The position numbers and the translations under genes are program-made. From positions 124,001-188,000 of the forward strand of contig NZ_NNBJ01000012.1 of NCBI RefSeq assembly GCF_002803085.1: 64,000 nt of DNA. The letters are read 5' to 3'. The notes beneath the pieces are model-generated. The model was not told the DNA's origin. It saw only the letters and a list, made by a program, of their open reading frames with translations, and ran no database searches. Source of the DNA: Streptomyces sp. CB01201. GTDB taxonomy: Bacteria > Actinomycetota > Actinomycetes > Streptomycetales > Streptomycetaceae. Of this stretch, positions 43,824 to 54,880 are shown piece by piece (within the stretch, counting starts at the first letter, position 1; the number at the start of each line of letters is the position of its first letter).

Positions 43824-43990
43824 CAACCATCGGGTGCGTCGCGGCAGGTCCCGCCGGGTCATGGCGGTGTCTGTACGGCGGCTTAACCTGGTTTCATGAC
43901 CCTTGCACCCCCGCAGCCGCACGCGTGTGCCCGGGGCTGCGGGGCGGCGCAGACGTCGGCACGGTGGATCGAAGAGGGGCGGGACCCAGG

Positions 43991-44788
43991 GTGAGCGCGT
44001 CAGGCACCGCGGCGGCCGGGCAGGTCGAGCACATGCTGCGCCAGGTGACCCCCGGGCGCTACGACGTGTACGAGGCACTGCTCCACGCCCTCGCGGAGCC
44101 CGCCTCCGGCCGGATCCTGATGCTGTTGTGGCACGGCCGGCCGGGCTCGCCGGACGCGCAGTACGGAAACATGGAGGTCGACGGCGTCTCCTACGCGCCC
44201 TGCGTGACCTCCGCGCAGGAGCTCTCCGCCAGCGGCTGGAACCGGGCGCACGAAGTGACCGGCGTCCTCGACGTAGCCCGCACGCTTTACCCCGACCGCT
44301 ACGGGATCTGGCTCAATCCCCATGCCCCCGGCGGCGGCGTCGGCATCCCCTGGACGGACCTTCGCCGGATCGCCACCGGCCTCGACCGGATGCCGGCCGG
44401 CCCCCTGCGGCTGTCCGAACCGGCCGTGGAGATCCCGCAGTTCTACGCCCTGCTCGCGCAGCACGCGCACCGCACCCCGGCCGTGCGCTCGTTGCGCCGC
44501 GCCTGGGTGCAGCCCGCGCTCGGCACGCCGTACCTGGCGATCGGGCTCGACCTCTACGACACCAGCCCGCAGTCGGTGGACGCGGTGCGGGCGATGATGC
44601 AGCAGTCCATCCCCGCGGTACCGGACGGCCTCGCGGTCTCCACCGTCGCGATGTCGGACGAGTACGACCCGGTCGGTATGTGGCTGAAAGCCGCCACCCG
44701 GCCCTTCTACGACCGTGAGGCGCACGCCGCTCCGGCGCCCGGCGGGCCCGGTTACGGCTATCCGCCGGCCGCCCCGCGCACGTACTGA
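43991..44788 (+). CDS. SseB-family paralogue, copy 2
   Basis: A 265-residue protein in which the first domain is diverged (RILMLLWHGRPGSPDAQYG) but keeps MEVDGVSYAPCVTSAQEL, the counterpart of the SseB segment LDGAPYVPVYSSEQQF. It ends with PVGMWLKAATRPFYDREA, like copy 1's MRERVRPFYARA. A short Pro/Gly/Tyr-rich tail follows. GTG 43991 is the best start, with no strong ribosome site. The 167-nt gap from copy 1 allows co-transcription. The function is unknown. Confidence 0.78.
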   Translation: MSASGTAAAGQVEHMLRQVTPGRYDVYEALLHALAEPASGRILMLLWHGRPGSPDAQYGNMEVDGVSYAPCVTSAQELSASGWNRAHEVTGVLDVARTLYPDRYGIWLNPHAPGGGVGIPWTDLRRIATGLDRMPAGPLRLSEPAVEIPQFYALLAQHAHRTPAVRSLRRAWVQPALGTPYLAIGLDLYDTSPQSVDAVRAMMQQSIPAVPDGLAVSTVAMSDEYDPVGMWLKAATRPFYDREAHAAPAPGGPGYGYPPAAPRTY

Positions 44789-45198
44789 CACGTACTGATC
44801 CGCCTACCGGGCTCCGCTCCGCCCGGCGCCCCAACCGGGACAGACCCCGCCAACTCCCCTCACGCGTAAGGGGAATGTCCGTTCTGATGGGGCGAACGCC
44901 GCAATGGTCCAGGGCGTCGCTTGCGCCCCAACTTCCGTATGTCCGCCCCTGGTTCACCTGCGTCCGCATAACGGAAACCCTCTTTCCGCATCACGTTTAC
45001 GCATACATTCGCCGCCAGGGCTGGCGGGTGATCGCGACGCCATTGAAGACTCCCGGCATGCAGGGCCGTTCGGGCCCTTGTGCGAGCAGCTCGACCCGCT
45101 GCCCGGTGTCGCCCCCCGCTCGCACTGCTGATGGGAACGCGCCGCTACAGCGGCAAGCGCGGGCCGGTCACCGCCGGTTGAGAGGGGTCCTTGCCACG
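44789..45198 (+). promoter_or_regulatory. Upstream region of the peptide ABC transporter operon
   Basis: A 410-bp region without a supportable gene, presumably the promoter and leader of the five-gene importer. A small inverted repeat CGGAAA-CCCTC-TTTCCG lies at 44972-44988 in an AT-richer patch. I see no convincing -35/-10 pair. An open frame through it (from 44875) has atypical composition. Confidence 0.35.
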
Positions 45199-46203
45199 AT
45201 GACGGCACCATTGCACGACACACCCGCCGACGCGGACCCGACCGCGGACATCAGTGTCACGCCGAGCGGCGAGACCAGAGCGGTCGAGGGACGTTCGCTG
45301 GGCCGTATCGCCTGGAACCGGCTGAAGAAGGACAAGCTCGCCCTCACCGGTGGCATCGTTGTCGTGTTCCTCGTCCTCGTCGCGATCTTCGCGCCGCTGA
45401 TCGTCGACGCGTTCGGCCATCCGCCGGAGGAGTTCCACGAGGACCAGATCGACCCGCTGCTCTCGACCCCGATCGGCAGCTGGGGCGGCATCAACTCGCA
45501 CTTCCTGCTGGGAGTTGAGCCGGTCAACGGCCGCGACGTGTTCAGCCGCATCGTCTACGGCGCCCGGATCTCGCTGCTCGTGGGCTTCCTCGCGGCCGTC
45601 TTCGCGGTCGTGGTCGGCACCGTCCTCGGCGTGGTCGCCGGCTACTTCGGCGGCTGGATCGACGCCCTCATCAGCCGCGTGATGGACATGCTGCTCTCCT
45701 TCCCGCAGCTGCTCTTCATCATCGCGCTGATCTCCGTGGTCCCCTCCCAGCTCTTCGGGCTCAGCGGCACCGGCGTCCGGCTGCTCGTGATGATCGTGGT
45801 GATCGGCTTCTTCGGCTGGCCCTACGTCGGACGCATCGTGCGCGGCCAGACGCTGTCGCTGCGGGAGCGCGAGTACGTCGAGGCCGCGCGCAGCCTCGGG
45901 GCCGGCCGGGGCTACATCCTGTTCCGCGAGCTGCTGCCCAACCTGATCGCGCCGATCACCGTCTACATGACGCTGATGATCCCGACGAACATCCTCACCG
46001 AGGCGGCGCTCAGCTTCCTGGGAGCGGGCGTCAAGCCGCCCACGGCCTCCTGGGGGCAGATGCTCTCGTCCGCGACCTCGATCTATCAGTCGGATCCGAT
46101 GTTCATGATCATCCCGGGTGTGGCGATCTTCATCACCGTGATGGCGTTCAACCTCTTCGGCGACGGCGTCCGCGACGCCTTCGACCCGAAGGGCTCCCGC
46201 TGA
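45199..46203 (+). CDS. Peptide/oligopeptide ABC importer permease (DppC/OppC type)
   Basis: A 334-residue inner-membrane permease. After a ~40-residue cytoplasmic leader comes the OppC_N segment (WNRLKKDKLALTGGIVVVF) and the BPD_transp_1 domain. The EAA loop reads EYVEAARSLGAGRGYILFRELLPNLI, which contacts the ATPases. The C-terminus GDGVRDAFDPKGSR is the usual DppC ending. The ATG is at 45199 and the stop overlaps the next ORF. Unusually the DppC-type gene leads the operon, ahead of the binding protein and the DppB-type gene. Confidence 0.94.
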   Translation: MTAPLHDTPADADPTADISVTPSGETRAVEGRSLGRIAWNRLKKDKLALTGGIVVVFLVLVAIFAPLIVDAFGHPPEEFHEDQIDPLLSTPIGSWGGINSHFLLGVEPVNGRDVFSRIVYGARISLLVGFLAAVFAVVVGTVLGVVAGYFGGWIDALISRVMDMLLSFPQLLFIIALISVVPSQLFGLSGTGVRLLVMIVVIGFFGWPYVGRIVRGQTLSLREREYVEAARSLGAGRGYILFRELLPNLIAPITVYMTLMIPTNILTEAALSFLGAGVKPPTASWGQMLSSATSIYQSDPMFMIIPGVAIFITVMAFNLFGDGVRDAFDPKGSR

Positions 46204-46283
46204 TGCGGGACTTCACAGACTCCGGCCCGGCGCACCGCACGGGCCGCGACACCCAAGACGCCCACAACGGAGGAAGCGAGATC

Positions 46284-48059
46284 GTGACAACCCTAGGTTC
46301 ATCAAGGCGAAAGTCGGTCGCCGGCGCCGCCATCGTCGTTGCGGCTCTGCTGTCCACCGCGGCTTGCGGCGGGGGCGGCAGCAACGACTCCAAGGGCGAC
46401 AAGGCCCCGGGGTTCAACGCCGCCAACAGCAAGCTGGCGAACGCGTCGACGAAGAAGGGCGGCGAGCTCAAGTTCGTTGGCACCCAGGACGCCGACTCCT
46501 GGGACCCGCAGCGTGGTTACTACGGCTTCATGTGGGACTACGCGCGCTACTACACCCGCACGCTGATCACCTACAAGCCCGCCCCGGGCAAGGACAGCGA
46601 GACGCTGGTCCCGGACATCGCGACCGGCCTCGCGGACGTCTCGGCGGACAAGAAGACGTACACGTACCACCTGAAGGACGGCGTCAAGTGGGAGGACGGC
46701 AAGCCCGTCACCTCCAAGGACGTCAAGTACGGCATCGAGCGCATCTGGGCGCAGGACGTCATCTCCGGCGGCCCCGTCTACCTGAAGGACGTCCTCGACC
46801 CCACCGGCGAGTACAAGGGTCCCTACAAGGACACCTCCGCCGACAAGCTGGGTCTGAAGGCGATCGAGACGCCGGACGACAAGACCATCGTCTTCAAGCT
46901 GCCGAAGCCCAACGTGGACTTCCAGCAGATGCTGGCCATGCCGTCGGGCACTCCGGTCCGCCAGGACAAGGACACCCAGTCGAAGTACGGCCTGAAGCCG
47001 TTCTCGCTCGGCCCGTACAAGTGGGAGTCCTACTCGCCCAACAAGTCCATGGTCCTGGTCCGCAACGACCAGTGGGACCCGAAGACGGACGACGTCCGCA
47101 AGGCCCTGCCGGACAAGATCAGCCTCACCCTGCTGAGCAGCGCCGACGACATGGACAACCGTCTGATCAACGGTGACTACGACGTCGACCTGAACGGCAC
47201 CGGCCTCGGCGCCGCCGGCCGCACCAAGGCCCTCCAGCAGCACAAGGGCAACGTCGACAACCCGGACACCGGCTACATCCGCTACGCGGTCTTCCCGCAG
47301 ACGGTGGCCCCGTTCGACAACGAGCACTGCCGCAAGGCCGTCATCTACGCGGCCGACCACAAGTCGCTCCAGACCGCCCGCGGCGGCCCGCAGGCCGGCG
47401 GTGACATCGCCACCAACATGCTGCCCCCGATCATCAGCGGTTCGGACCCGGCGTACGACCCGTACGGCGTGACCCAGAACAGCGGTGCGCCGAACCTCGA
47501 CAAGGCGAAGGAAGAGCTGGCTGCCTGCGGCAAGCCCGGCGGCTTCTCGACCACCATCGCGGTGCGCAACAACAAGCCGGTCGAGGTCGCCACGGCGCAG
47601 TCGATGCAGGCCGCGCTCGCCAAGGTCAACATCAAGGTCGACATCGACCAGTACGACGGTTCGCAGACGACCGGCATCATCGGCAACCCCGAGGTCGTCA
47701 AGAAGAAGAACTACGGAATCATCATCATGGGCTGGGGCCCGGACTTCGCGTCCGGCCAGGGCTTCCTGCTCCCGCTGGTCGACTCCAAGTTCATCCTGCC
47801 GAACGGCAACAACAACTACTCGATGCTGAAGGACCCGGCGATCGACACGCTCTTCGACCAGGCCATCGCGGCCGGTACCCCCGAAGAGGCGGCCGGGCTC
47901 TACAAGCAGATCAACCAGAAGGTCTCCGAGCACGCCGTCTACCTGCCGTTCGTCTTCGAGAAGAACGTCAAGTGGCGCAGCTCCCGGCTCACGAACGTCT
48001 ACACGACGACCAACAACAACGGTTTCTACGACTACGCCTCGCTCGGCGTCGAGAAGTGA
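46284..48059 (+). CDS. Family-5 extracellular substrate-binding lipoprotein of the peptide importer
   Basis: A 591-residue lipoprotein. The signal peptide (SSRRKSVAGAAIVVAALLS) ends at C28 in STAAC-GGGG, followed by a flexible Gly/Ser/Asp linker. The SBP_bac_5 domain spans the rest, with DSWDPQRGYYGF, DGVKWEDGKPVTSKDVKYG (near the conserved family-5 signature) and LPKPNVDFQQML. It should capture peptides or related solutes and deliver them to the permeases on either side. GTG 46284 has GGAGGA 9 nt upstream; an ORF from ATG 46203 also exists but would put 27 atypical residues before the signal. Confidence 0.93.
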   Translation: MTTLGSSRRKSVAGAAIVVAALLSTAACGGGGSNDSKGDKAPGFNAANSKLANASTKKGGELKFVGTQDADSWDPQRGYYGFMWDYARYYTRTLITYKPAPGKDSETLVPDIATGLADVSADKKTYTYHLKDGVKWEDGKPVTSKDVKYGIERIWAQDVISGGPVYLKDVLDPTGEYKGPYKDTSADKLGLKAIETPDDKTIVFKLPKPNVDFQQMLAMPSGTPVRQDKDTQSKYGLKPFSLGPYKWESYSPNKSMVLVRNDQWDPKTDDVRKALPDKISLTLLSSADDMDNRLINGDYDVDLNGTGLGAAGRTKALQQHKGNVDNPDTGYIRYAVFPQTVAPFDNEHCRKAVIYAADHKSLQTARGGPQAGGDIATNMLPPIISGSDPAYDPYGVTQNSGAPNLDKAKEELAACGKPGGFSTTIAVRNNKPVEVATAQSMQAALAKVNIKVDIDQYDGSQTTGIIGNPEVVKKKNYGIIIMGWGPDFASGQGFLLPLVDSKFILPNGNNNYSMLKDPAIDTLFDQAIAAGTPEEAAGLYKQINQKVSEHAVYLPFVFEKNVKWRSSRLTNVYTTTNNNGFYDYASLGVEK

Positions 48060-48182
48060 CCGTCGTCCAATCGCTCCGCCGGCGCACCCGCCGCTAGGCA
48101 CGAAGGGCAGGTGAAGGCCGTCGCGTGACGGGTCGGGGGTACCGCAATCCGGTGCCCCCGGCCCGCCGCCGGGCCGAGAGCA

Positions 48183-49181
48183 GTGCTCGCATATCTCATC
48201 AGGCGGTTTTTCGCCGCCATCGTGATGCTGCTGATCGTCATGCTCGTGACGTTCGGCATCTTCTTCCTGGTTCCCAAGTGGACGGGTGTCGACCCGGCCA
48301 CGATGTACGTCGGCAAGCAGTCCGACGCCGCCGCGCTCGAAGCGATCCGCTCCAAGCTGGGTCTCGGCGACCCGATCTTCGTGCAGCTCTTCGACTTCGT
48401 GAAGGGCATCCTGGTCGGTCGCGACTACACCGGCGGCGGCTCGACGATCCACTGCGGCGCCCCCTGCTTCGGCTACTCGTTCAAGAACGAGCAGGCCATC
48501 TGGCCGGTCCTCAAGGACCGCTTCCCGGTCACGCTCTCGCTGGTCATCGGCGCGGCCATCCTGTGGGTCATCTTCGGTGTGCTCACCGGCGTGGTCTCCG
48601 CCCTCAAGCGCGGCTCGCTGTGGGACCGGGCCTCCATGACCGTGGCCCTGGCGGGCGTCTCGCTGCCCATCTACTTCACCGGTCTGCTGTCGCTGGCGAT
48701 CTTCACGTACGGACTGCACTGGATCGACGGCCAGTACGTCTCCTTCAGCGATTCACCGAGCGGGTGGTTCAGCGGACTGATCCTGCCCTGGATCACGCTC
48801 GCCCTGCTCCAGGCGGCGATGTACGCCCGGCTCACCCGGGCGACCATGCTCGAAGTGATGGGCGAGGACTACGTCAGAACCGCCCGGGCCAAGGGCCTCA
48901 AGGAATCCACCGTCATCGGCAAGCACGCCATGCGGTCCACCATGGCACCGATCCTGACGGTGCTCGGCATGGACATCGGCGCCCTGATCGGCGGCGCGAT
49001 CCTCACCGAGACCGCGTTCAGCATCCCCGGTCTCGGCCAGGCCGTGCTCCGGGCCATCGACGAGCGCGACCTTCCGGTGATCCTCGGGGTCACGCTGATC
49101 ACCTCGGCGGCGGTGATCTTCGCGAACCTCGTCGTGGACCTCCTGTACGCCGTGATCGACCCCCGAGTGAGGCTCGTATGA
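48183..49181 (+). CDS. Peptide ABC importer permease (DppB type)
   Basis: A 332-residue permease beginning with the DppB hallmark MLAYLIRRFFAAIVMLLIVMLVTFGIF (written from residue 1; longest conserved part RRFFAAIV). It continues with the periplasmic insert and BPD_transp_1 domain. The EAA loop is DYVRTARAKGLKESTVIGKHAMRS (central part ARAKGLKE). It ends LVVDLLYAVIDPRVRLV, typical of the family. The start is GTG 48183 and the stop overlaps the next gene by 4 nt (ATGA). It forms the channel with the DppC-type subunit. Confidence 0.94.
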   Translation: MLAYLIRRFFAAIVMLLIVMLVTFGIFFLVPKWTGVDPATMYVGKQSDAAALEAIRSKLGLGDPIFVQLFDFVKGILVGRDYTGGGSTIHCGAPCFGYSFKNEQAIWPVLKDRFPVTLSLVIGAAILWVIFGVLTGVVSALKRGSLWDRASMTVALAGVSLPIYFTGLLSLAIFTYGLHWIDGQYVSFSDSPSGWFSGLILPWITLALLQAAMYARLTRATMLEVMGEDYVRTARAKGLKESTVIGKHAMRSTMAPILTVLGMDIGALIGGAILTETAFSIPGLGQAVLRAIDERDLPVILGVTLITSAAVIFANLVVDLLYAVIDPRVRLV

Positions 49182-50271
49182 CCGACCTGAACAAGACCGG
49201 CGCCGCGGTCGGCGAGCCGGTCGCGGGTGAGCGGCCCTCGGACGCCTTCCTCGACGTACGCGACCTGAAGGTGCACTTCCCGACCGACGACGGCCTGGTC
49301 AAGTCCGTCGACGGGCTGAGCTTCTCCCTGGAGAAGGGCAAGACCCTCGGCATCGTGGGCGAGTCCGGCTCCGGGAAGTCCGTCACCTCGATGGGCATCA
49401 TGGGCCTGCACACGGCCGGCCAGTACGGCAAGCGCAAGGCGCAGATATCCGGCGAAATCTGGCTCAACGGCACGGAGTTGCTCACCGCCGACCCGGACGA
49501 CGTGCGCAAGCTGCGCGGTCGCGACATGGCCATGATCTTCCAGGACCCGCTGTCCGCGCTGCACCCGTACTTCACCATCGGCAAGCAGATCGTCGAGGCG
49601 TACCGGGTCCACCACGACGTCGACAAGAAGGCCGCCCGCGTCCGGGCGATCGAGATGCTCGACCGGGTCGGCATCCCGCAGCCCGACAAGCGCGTGGACT
49701 CCTACCCGCACGAGTTCTCCGGCGGCATGCGCCAGCGCGCGATGATCGCGATGTCGCTGGTGAACAACCCCGACCTGCTGATCGCGGACGAGCCGACGAC
49801 CGCCCTGGACGTCACCGTCCAGGCGCAGATCCTCGACCTGATCCGGGACTTGCAGAAGGAGTTCGGCTCCGCGGTCATCATCATCACCCACGACCTGGGC
49901 GTCGTCGCCGAGCTGGCCGACGACATCCTGGTGATGTACGGCGGCCGCTGTGTGGAGCGCGGCCCCGCCGAGAAGGTCTTCTACGAGCCCCGCCACCCCT
50001 ACACCTGGGGCCTGCTCGGCTCGATGCCGCGCATCGACCGGGAGGAGACCGAGCGTCTCATCCCGGTGAAGGGCTCCCCGCCGTCCCTGATCAACATCCC
50101 GTCCGGCTGCGCCTTCAACCCGCGCTGCCCGTACGCCGATGTGCCCAAGGACAACATCACCAGGACCGTACGCCCCGAGCTGAGCGACGGCGGGAGCGGC
50201 CACTGGGCCGCCTGCCACATGACGCCGGACGAGCGGGAGCGCATCTGGACCGAAGAGATTGCGCCCAAGCT

Positions 50272-50275
<4 letters not shown>
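49178..50275 (+). CDS. Peptide ABC importer ATPase (DppD type)
   Basis: A 365-residue ATPase with Walker A GESGSGKSVTS, signature FSGGMRQRA, Walker B LLIADEPTTALD and H-loop IITHDLGVVAE. The C-terminal oligopeptide-transport domain (oligo_HPY) has CAFNPRCPYADVPKDN; DppD-type ATPases often hold a 4Fe-4S cluster there, but only some of the cysteines are present here. It overlaps both neighbours by 4 nt (49178 and 50272), so DppB, DppD and DppF are made in a coupled way. Confidence 0.94.
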
Positions 50276-51624
<1,349 letters not shown>

Positions 51625-51721
51625 GCCATGACAGTTCGGCAAAGTCATGTCCATGCCGAAGCGGGAGAGTGCAGAGTCTGCGTGTCCGTAACAACGGCAT
51701 GCGTTCGAAGGGCAGACTCAT

Positions 51722-53125
51722 ATGGCACTCTCCCGTTCGGCACGTCGCACCTCCCGCTGGCTCTCCCTCGCCACCGCGGTGGCCGCCGGGTTCACCATCG
51801 CCGCCGCGCCCGCCGCCTCACCCGGCGCCCCCGGCATCGGAGACCCCTACTTCCCCGAGATGGGCAACGGCGGTTTCGACGCCCTCCATTACGATCTCGG
51901 CGTCAGCTACAACCCCGATTCGGGGCGCCTGGACGGGCGCACCACCGTGACCGCGCGCGCCACCCAGAACCTCTCCCGCTTCGACCTCGACCTCCAGAAG
52001 CTCACGGTCGACTCGATCCGGGTGAACGGCAAGCCGGCCGACTTCAACAGGAGCGGTGACGAGATCGTCATCACCCCGCGCCACCGGCTGAGCAAGGGCG
52101 AGGAGTTCGAGGTCACCGTCGTCTACGGCGGGGTGCCGAAACCGCTGAACGGACCCATCGTCTTCGGCTCCGACTACGGCTGGATGAAGACCAAGGACGG
52201 CGTCTTCGTGGCCTGCGAGCCCAACGCCGCCTCCACCTGGTTCCCCTCCAGCGACCATCCCTCCGACAAGGCCACCTACGACATCCGCATCGACGCCCCC
52301 AAGGGCCTCACCGGCGTGTCCAACGGCCGCCTGGTGGAGTCCCACGACCGGGGCAACCGCTCGTACTACCACTGGCGCGAGTCCAAGCCGATGGCGACCT
52401 ATCTGGCCACCGCCTCCATAGGCAAGTTCGACGTGAAGACCGGCCGCACGCCCGGCGGCATACCGATCTACGTCGCCATCGACCCGGTCCTCGCCAACCA
52501 GAACAAGGTCGATGTGTACGCGGTGACCGCCGAGGCCACCGACTACTGGTCCAAGCTCTTCGGCCCCTACCCCTTCGAGGTGACCGGCGCGGTCGTCGAC
52601 GACATGCCGCAGGCCGGCTTCTCCCTGGAGACCCAGTCCAAGCCGAGCTACTCGGCGGTGCGCAGCGAGTCGACCATCGTGCACGAGCTGGCCCACCAGT
52701 GGTTCGGCGACTCCGTCTCGGTCGCCCACTGGGACGACATCTGGCTCAACGAGGGCTTCGCGACGTACGCGCAGTGGCTGTGGGCGGAGCACCGCGGCAC
52801 GAGGAGCGCGCACGACTCCTTCCTCGCCGCCTACAACTCGATCCCGGCGGGCGACGACTTCTGGAAGATCGAGGTCGCCGACCCCCAGCGCGACACGATG
52901 TTCTCGGACGCGGTCTACGAACGCGGCGCGATGATGCTCCAGGAACTCCGCGAGAACATCGGCGACCAGGCCTTCTTCAAGCTGCTTCCGGCCTGGACCA
53001 AGGCCCACCGCTACCACAACGCCGATACCGAGGACTTCATCAAGCTGGCCGAGAAGGTCTCGGGCAAGTCCCTCGACAGCCTCTTCCAGAAGTGGGTCTA
53101 CGACACGGGCAAGCCCGCGCTCTGA
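51722..53125 (+). CDS. Secreted M1-family zinc metallopeptidase
   Basis: A 467-residue exported peptidase. The signal peptide (SRSARRTSRWLSLATAVAAG) precedes the M1 N-terminal beta domain (YDLGVSYNPDSGRLDG). The gluzincin site is H321-E-L-A-H325 with E344 in NEGFATY. The exopeptidase GxMEN motif is replaced by AGFSLETQS, as in many actinobacterial extracellular M1 proteins, so aminopeptidase activity is likely but not certain. The protein lacks the large C-terminal helical domain of PepN and ends FQKWVYDTGKPAL. It may feed peptides to the importer encoded just upstream. Confidence 0.92.
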   Translation: MALSRSARRTSRWLSLATAVAAGFTIAAAPAASPGAPGIGDPYFPEMGNGGFDALHYDLGVSYNPDSGRLDGRTTVTARATQNLSRFDLDLQKLTVDSIRVNGKPADFNRSGDEIVITPRHRLSKGEEFEVTVVYGGVPKPLNGPIVFGSDYGWMKTKDGVFVACEPNAASTWFPSSDHPSDKATYDIRIDAPKGLTGVSNGRLVESHDRGNRSYYHWRESKPMATYLATASIGKFDVKTGRTPGGIPIYVAIDPVLANQNKVDVYAVTAEATDYWSKLFGPYPFEVTGAVVDDMPQAGFSLETQSKPSYSAVRSESTIVHELAHQWFGDSVSVAHWDDIWLNEGFATYAQWLWAEHRGTRSAHDSFLAAYNSIPAGDDFWKIEVADPQRDTMFSDAVYERGAMMLQELRENIGDQAFFKLLPAWTKAHRYHNADTEDFIKLAEKVSGKSLDSLFQKWVYDTGKPAL

Positions 53126-53171
53126 GCCCGGGGTGTGCCGGGTGGCACCCCGTGATGAGTAAAAATGCGGG

Positions 53172-53831
53172 GTGCTTCACTCACTGTTCAGTCCCTCCGT
53201 CCAGCACGCGCTGGACCTCGTCGGGATCTTCGTCTTCGCGATCTCCGGCGCACTGCTCGCCGTGCGCAAGAACTTCGACGTGTTCGGCATCGCGGTGCTC
53301 GCCGAGGTCACCGCGCTGGGCGGAGGGCTGTTCCGCGACCTCATCATCGGGGCCGTGCCGCCGGCCGCGTTCACGGACCTGGGGTACTTCGTGACCCCGC
53401 TGCTCGCCGCGGTCCTCGTCTTCTTCCTGCACCCCGAGGTCGAGCGCACCCAGACCGCCGTCAACGTCTTCGACGCGGCGGGGCTCGGCCTGTTCTGCGT
53501 CAGCGGCACCACCAAGGCGTACGACTACGGGCTCGGGCTCACCTCGTCCGCCGCGCTCGGCCTCGCGACGGCGGTGGGCGGCGGTGTGCTGCGCGACGTG
53601 CTGGCCAACGAGGTTCCCTCGCTGCTGCGCTGGGACCGCGATCTGTACGCGGTGCCCGCGATCGTCGGGTCCACGATGATCGTGCTCTTCATCCGCTTCG
53701 ACATCCTGACCGCCGGGACCAGTGGGCTCGCGGTGGTCACCGCGTTCCTGCTGCGCATCGCCGCGCTGAAGTACCACTGGCGGGCGCCGCGCGCCTGGAA
53801 CCGGCGCAGCTCGACGCTGGAGGAGGCGTGA
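53172..53831 (+). CDS. TRIC-type cation channel family membrane protein (YadS/UPF0126)
   Basis: A 219-residue membrane protein with two repeats of a three-helix unit. Each carries a glycine-rich kinked helix: LAEVTALGGGLFRDLIIG and LATAVGGGVLRDVLANEVPS. This is the signature of the prokaryotic trimeric intracellular cation channel family. It probably conducts K+ or Na+ across the cytoplasmic membrane. The start is GTG 53172 and the tail is basic (RAPRAWNRRSS). It is monocistronic. Confidence 0.92.
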   Translation: MLHSLFSPSVQHALDLVGIFVFAISGALLAVRKNFDVFGIAVLAEVTALGGGLFRDLIIGAVPPAAFTDLGYFVTPLLAAVLVFFLHPEVERTQTAVNVFDAAGLGLFCVSGTTKAYDYGLGLTSSAALGLATAVGGGVLRDVLANEVPSLLRWDRDLYAVPAIVGSTMIVLFIRFDILTAGTSGLAVVTAFLLRIAALKYHWRAPRAWNRRSSTLEEA

Positions 53832-53866
53832 GGGATCCGGGGGGCCGCCGGGCCGCAGAAAAAGCT

Positions 53867-53882
53867 ACCGCTCAGTAATTTA
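53867..53882 (+). promoter_or_regulatory. ACCGCTCAGTAA box ahead of the thioesterase gene
   Basis: ACCGCTCAGTAATTTA lies 20 nt before the ATG. ACCACTCAGTAA, with one change, recurs at 55925-55936 directly ahead of the FabR-like regulator. It is a candidate shared operator. Confidence 0.4.
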
Positions 53883-53901
53883 TCGGTGTACGGTGCTGCC
53901 C

Positions 53902-54771
53902 ATGGCACAGGCATCGTCACCGGTACTCCCCGCCGCGATCGGGGACAGCGAGTTCGACCGCGACACCGCGGTCTCCCTGCGGGAAGCGGGGGTCTATGAC
54001 GCGGAGCTCTCGGCGGGCTGGACCATCATCCACGCCGTCAACGGCGGCTATCTGCTCGCCCTGCTGGGCCGCGCGCTCGGCGACGCGCTGCCGCACCCGG
54101 ACCCGTTCACCGTCTCCGCGCACTACCTCACGCCGTCCGTGCCGGGGCCGGCGGTCATCCGCACCCAGGTCGTGCGCACCGGCCGCACGCTCTCCACGGG
54201 GCAGGCCTCGCTCTTCCAGTACGACGAGAGCGGCGCGGAGGTCGAGCGCATCCGGGTGCTCGCCTCGTACGGGGACCTCGACGCGCTCAGCGACGACGTG
54301 CGCACCACGGCCGAGCCGCCCGCGATGCCGCCTCTCTCGCACTGCATCGGCGCTGCGGACGCCCCCGACGGCAGCCGTCCGCCGATCCCGGGCAGCTCCG
54401 CCATCACCGACCGGCTGATGCTCAAGCTCGACCCGACGACGCTGGGCTGGGCCGTGGGGGCGCCGTCCGGGAAGGGCGAGATGCGGGCCTGGTTCGGGCT
54501 CGCGGACGGGCGTGACGCGGATCCGCTCTCGCTGCTGCTCACGGTGGACGCGTTGCCGCCGACCTCCTTCGAGCTGGGCCTCAAGGGCTGGACGCCCACG
54601 GTCGAGCTGACCACGCATGTTCGGTGCCGGCCGGCGCCGGGACCCCTGCGGGTGTCCATCACCACGCGGAACCTGGCGGGGGGTTTTCTGGAGGAGGACG
54701 CGGAGGTCTGGGACTCGGCGGACCGTCTGGTCGCCCAGTCCCGCCAGTTGGCGCGGGCGCCGCGCGGCTGA
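53902..54771 (+). CDS. Acyl-CoA thioesterase-like protein (double hotdog, TesB-like)
   Basis: A 289-residue protein of the thioesterase family with two hotdog halves. The first has TIIHAVNGGYLLALLGRAL and HPDPFTVSAHYLTP; the second has FGLADGRDADPLSLLLTVDALPP, where the Asp of the DxxS/L region resembles the TesB active site, and VELTTHVRCRPAPGPLRV. It should hydrolyse an acyl-CoA. The ATG is at 53902; GTG 53893 is possible. A conserved box upstream is shared with the FabR-like TetR gene at 55307, suggesting lipid-responsive control. Confidence 0.82.
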   Translation: MAQASSPVLPAAIGDSEFDRDTAVSLREAGVYDAELSAGWTIIHAVNGGYLLALLGRALGDALPHPDPFTVSAHYLTPSVPGPAVIRTQVVRTGRTLSTGQASLFQYDESGAEVERIRVLASYGDLDALSDDVRTTAEPPAMPPLSHCIGAADAPDGSRPPIPGSSAITDRLMLKLDPTTLGWAVGAPSGKGEMRAWFGLADGRDADPLSLLLTVDALPPTSFELGLKGWTPTVELTTHVRCRPAPGPLRVSITTRNLAGGFLEEDAEVWDSADRLVAQSRQLARAPRG

Positions 54772-54880
54772 GTCCGGGGGGCGGTTTGCCCACCCTCCCG
54801 CCCGTTGCCCGGGGTTGGTAGGTTCCGGGTCCCCCTGGGGCTCCGCCCCAGACCCCGTTCGCGCCTGAAGGGCGCTCGTC

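Noticed and set aside
44875..45198. Additional gene or N-terminal extension before the DppC-type permease
   Set aside because: Atypical residue composition, no ribosome site, and the permease has a normal N-terminus from ATG 45199.
46302..48719. 805-codon minus-strand ORF opposite the substrate-binding protein gene
   Set aside because: Antisense shadow of a clear family-5 binding protein; composition (Val/Asp/Gly/Arg) is that of a mirrored GC-rich frame.
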